DNA of 64,000 bases. It comes from Chitinophaga pinensis. Lineage in GTDB: Bacteria > Bacteroidota > Bacteroidia > Chitinophagales > Chitinophagaceae. The notes under the pieces are model-generated. The model saw nothing but the letters and a program-made list of their open reading frames with translations, was not told the DNA's origin and ran no database searches. The first letter of the stretch is position 1; each line of letters starts with the position of its first letter. Positions 63,662 through 64,000 of this stretch are shown in pieces. The stretch lies in NCBI GenBank assembly GCA_902167325.1, contig LR632930.1, positions 2,976,001-3,040,000 of the forward strand, in the 5' to 3' direction. Made by a program: the position numbers and the translations under genes.

Positions 63662-64000
63662 ATGAGCGAATACACTGAACGCATCGGCCACCTGGCTTTG
63701 TTCGATGGCCCGGGAGGGCCTTTCAGGATGACTTCCGGAACGGTGAGGGCATTGCTCCCCGGGGAGATCCTTGTGCGGAATGTGTACACCACCATCTGCG
63801 GAAGCGACCTGCATACCTTTTGCGGCCTGCGGCAGGAGCCTTGTCCTACCGTGCTGGGGCATGAAATAGTAGGGGAGATCGTGCAGCTGCACCCGGAGCA
63901 TCCGGGAACGGATCTGACGGGGGCAACCCTTGCAGGGGGTAACCGCATTACCTGGACCATCTTTTCCAGCAATCCGGATTCAGAGAATGCCCGCCGGGGC
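63662..64000 (+). CDS. Zinc-dependent alcohol dehydrogenase (MDR family), N-terminal part
   Basis: The 113 residues in the window show the start of a medium-chain dehydrogenase: VRNVYTTICGSDLHTFCG (catalytic zinc ligand Cys and the DLH motif), then TVLGHEIVGEI (His and Glu ligands). The part where the structural-zinc cysteines would sit (NRITWTIFSSNPDSENARRG) lacks them. It resembles, by eye, the alcohol dehydrogenases annotated as phosphonate-catabolism-associated. The gene continues beyond the window. Three dyads precede it, so it is probably under local control. Confidence 0.82.
   Translation, partial: MSEYTERIGHLALFDGPGGPFRMTSGTVRALLPGEILVRNVYTTICGSDLHTFCGLRQEPCPTVLGHEIVGEIVQLHPEHPGTDLTGATLAGGNRITWTIFSSNPDSENARRG

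Overview
The window looks like a Bacteroidota chromosome, most likely a Chitinophaga-type member of the Chitinophagaceae. The sequence-level reasons are a SusC/SusD pair, type IX secretion (T9SS) genes with a gliding-type C-terminal sorting domain, a propeller histidine kinase, an absence of Shine-Dalgarno motifs before most genes, and several promoters of the Bacteroidota form TTG/TTTG-N18-20-TAnnTTTG. No rRNA, tRNA, insertion sequence, prophage or CRISPR array was seen.

Layout. 1-6.5 kb: tail of a short-chain dehydrogenase, a DinB-like protein, then a two-gene minus-strand unit. In that unit a 1290-residue protein fuses a peptidoglycan amidase domain, a caspase-like protease and an SGNH hydrolase, and it is followed 33 bases later by a 277-residue protein with the features of a bacterial gasdermin. 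This is the most exciting locus: a probable cell-suicide or defence module with an unusual multi-enzyme protease. A small membrane protein of unknown function is divergent to it. 6.5-19.3 kb: a TetA-like efflux pump, then a carbohydrate locus on the minus strand: AraC regulator, SusC, SusD, arylsulfotransferase lipoprotein, GH130 phosphorylase and sodium:solute symporter. 19.3-23 kb: a siderophore receptor and a conserved hypothetical protein.

23-45.5 kb: a propeller histidine kinase lies between two paralogous NarL-type response regulators. Next to it is an apparent operon of a 4712-residue T9SS-secreted repeat protein (41 Ig-like Big_2 domains), a PorP/SprF-like barrel and a PorE-like OmpA protein. 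The last two probably hold or export the first, and the two-component genes may control surface adhesion. The intergenic region before the kinase holds a possible unannotated small RNA.

45.5-49.3 kb: housekeeping or accessory singletons (GNAT, YdeI-like, LysR, MFS). 49.3-60.3 kb: a tightly packed minus-strand operon that looks like an exopolysaccharide synthesis and export system: receiver-only regulator, HEAT-repeat membrane protein, two processive GT2 synthases, TPR/YaiO-type outer-membrane barrel, DUF4838 lipoprotein and metallophosphoesterase. Two junctions overlap by one base (TGATG). 60.3-64 kb: a large cytochrome c/propeller/HEAT protein and the beginning of a zinc alcohol dehydrogenase. 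Two intergenic regions carry short direct repeats with an 11-base period. All family calls were made by eye from the sequence; no database search was run.
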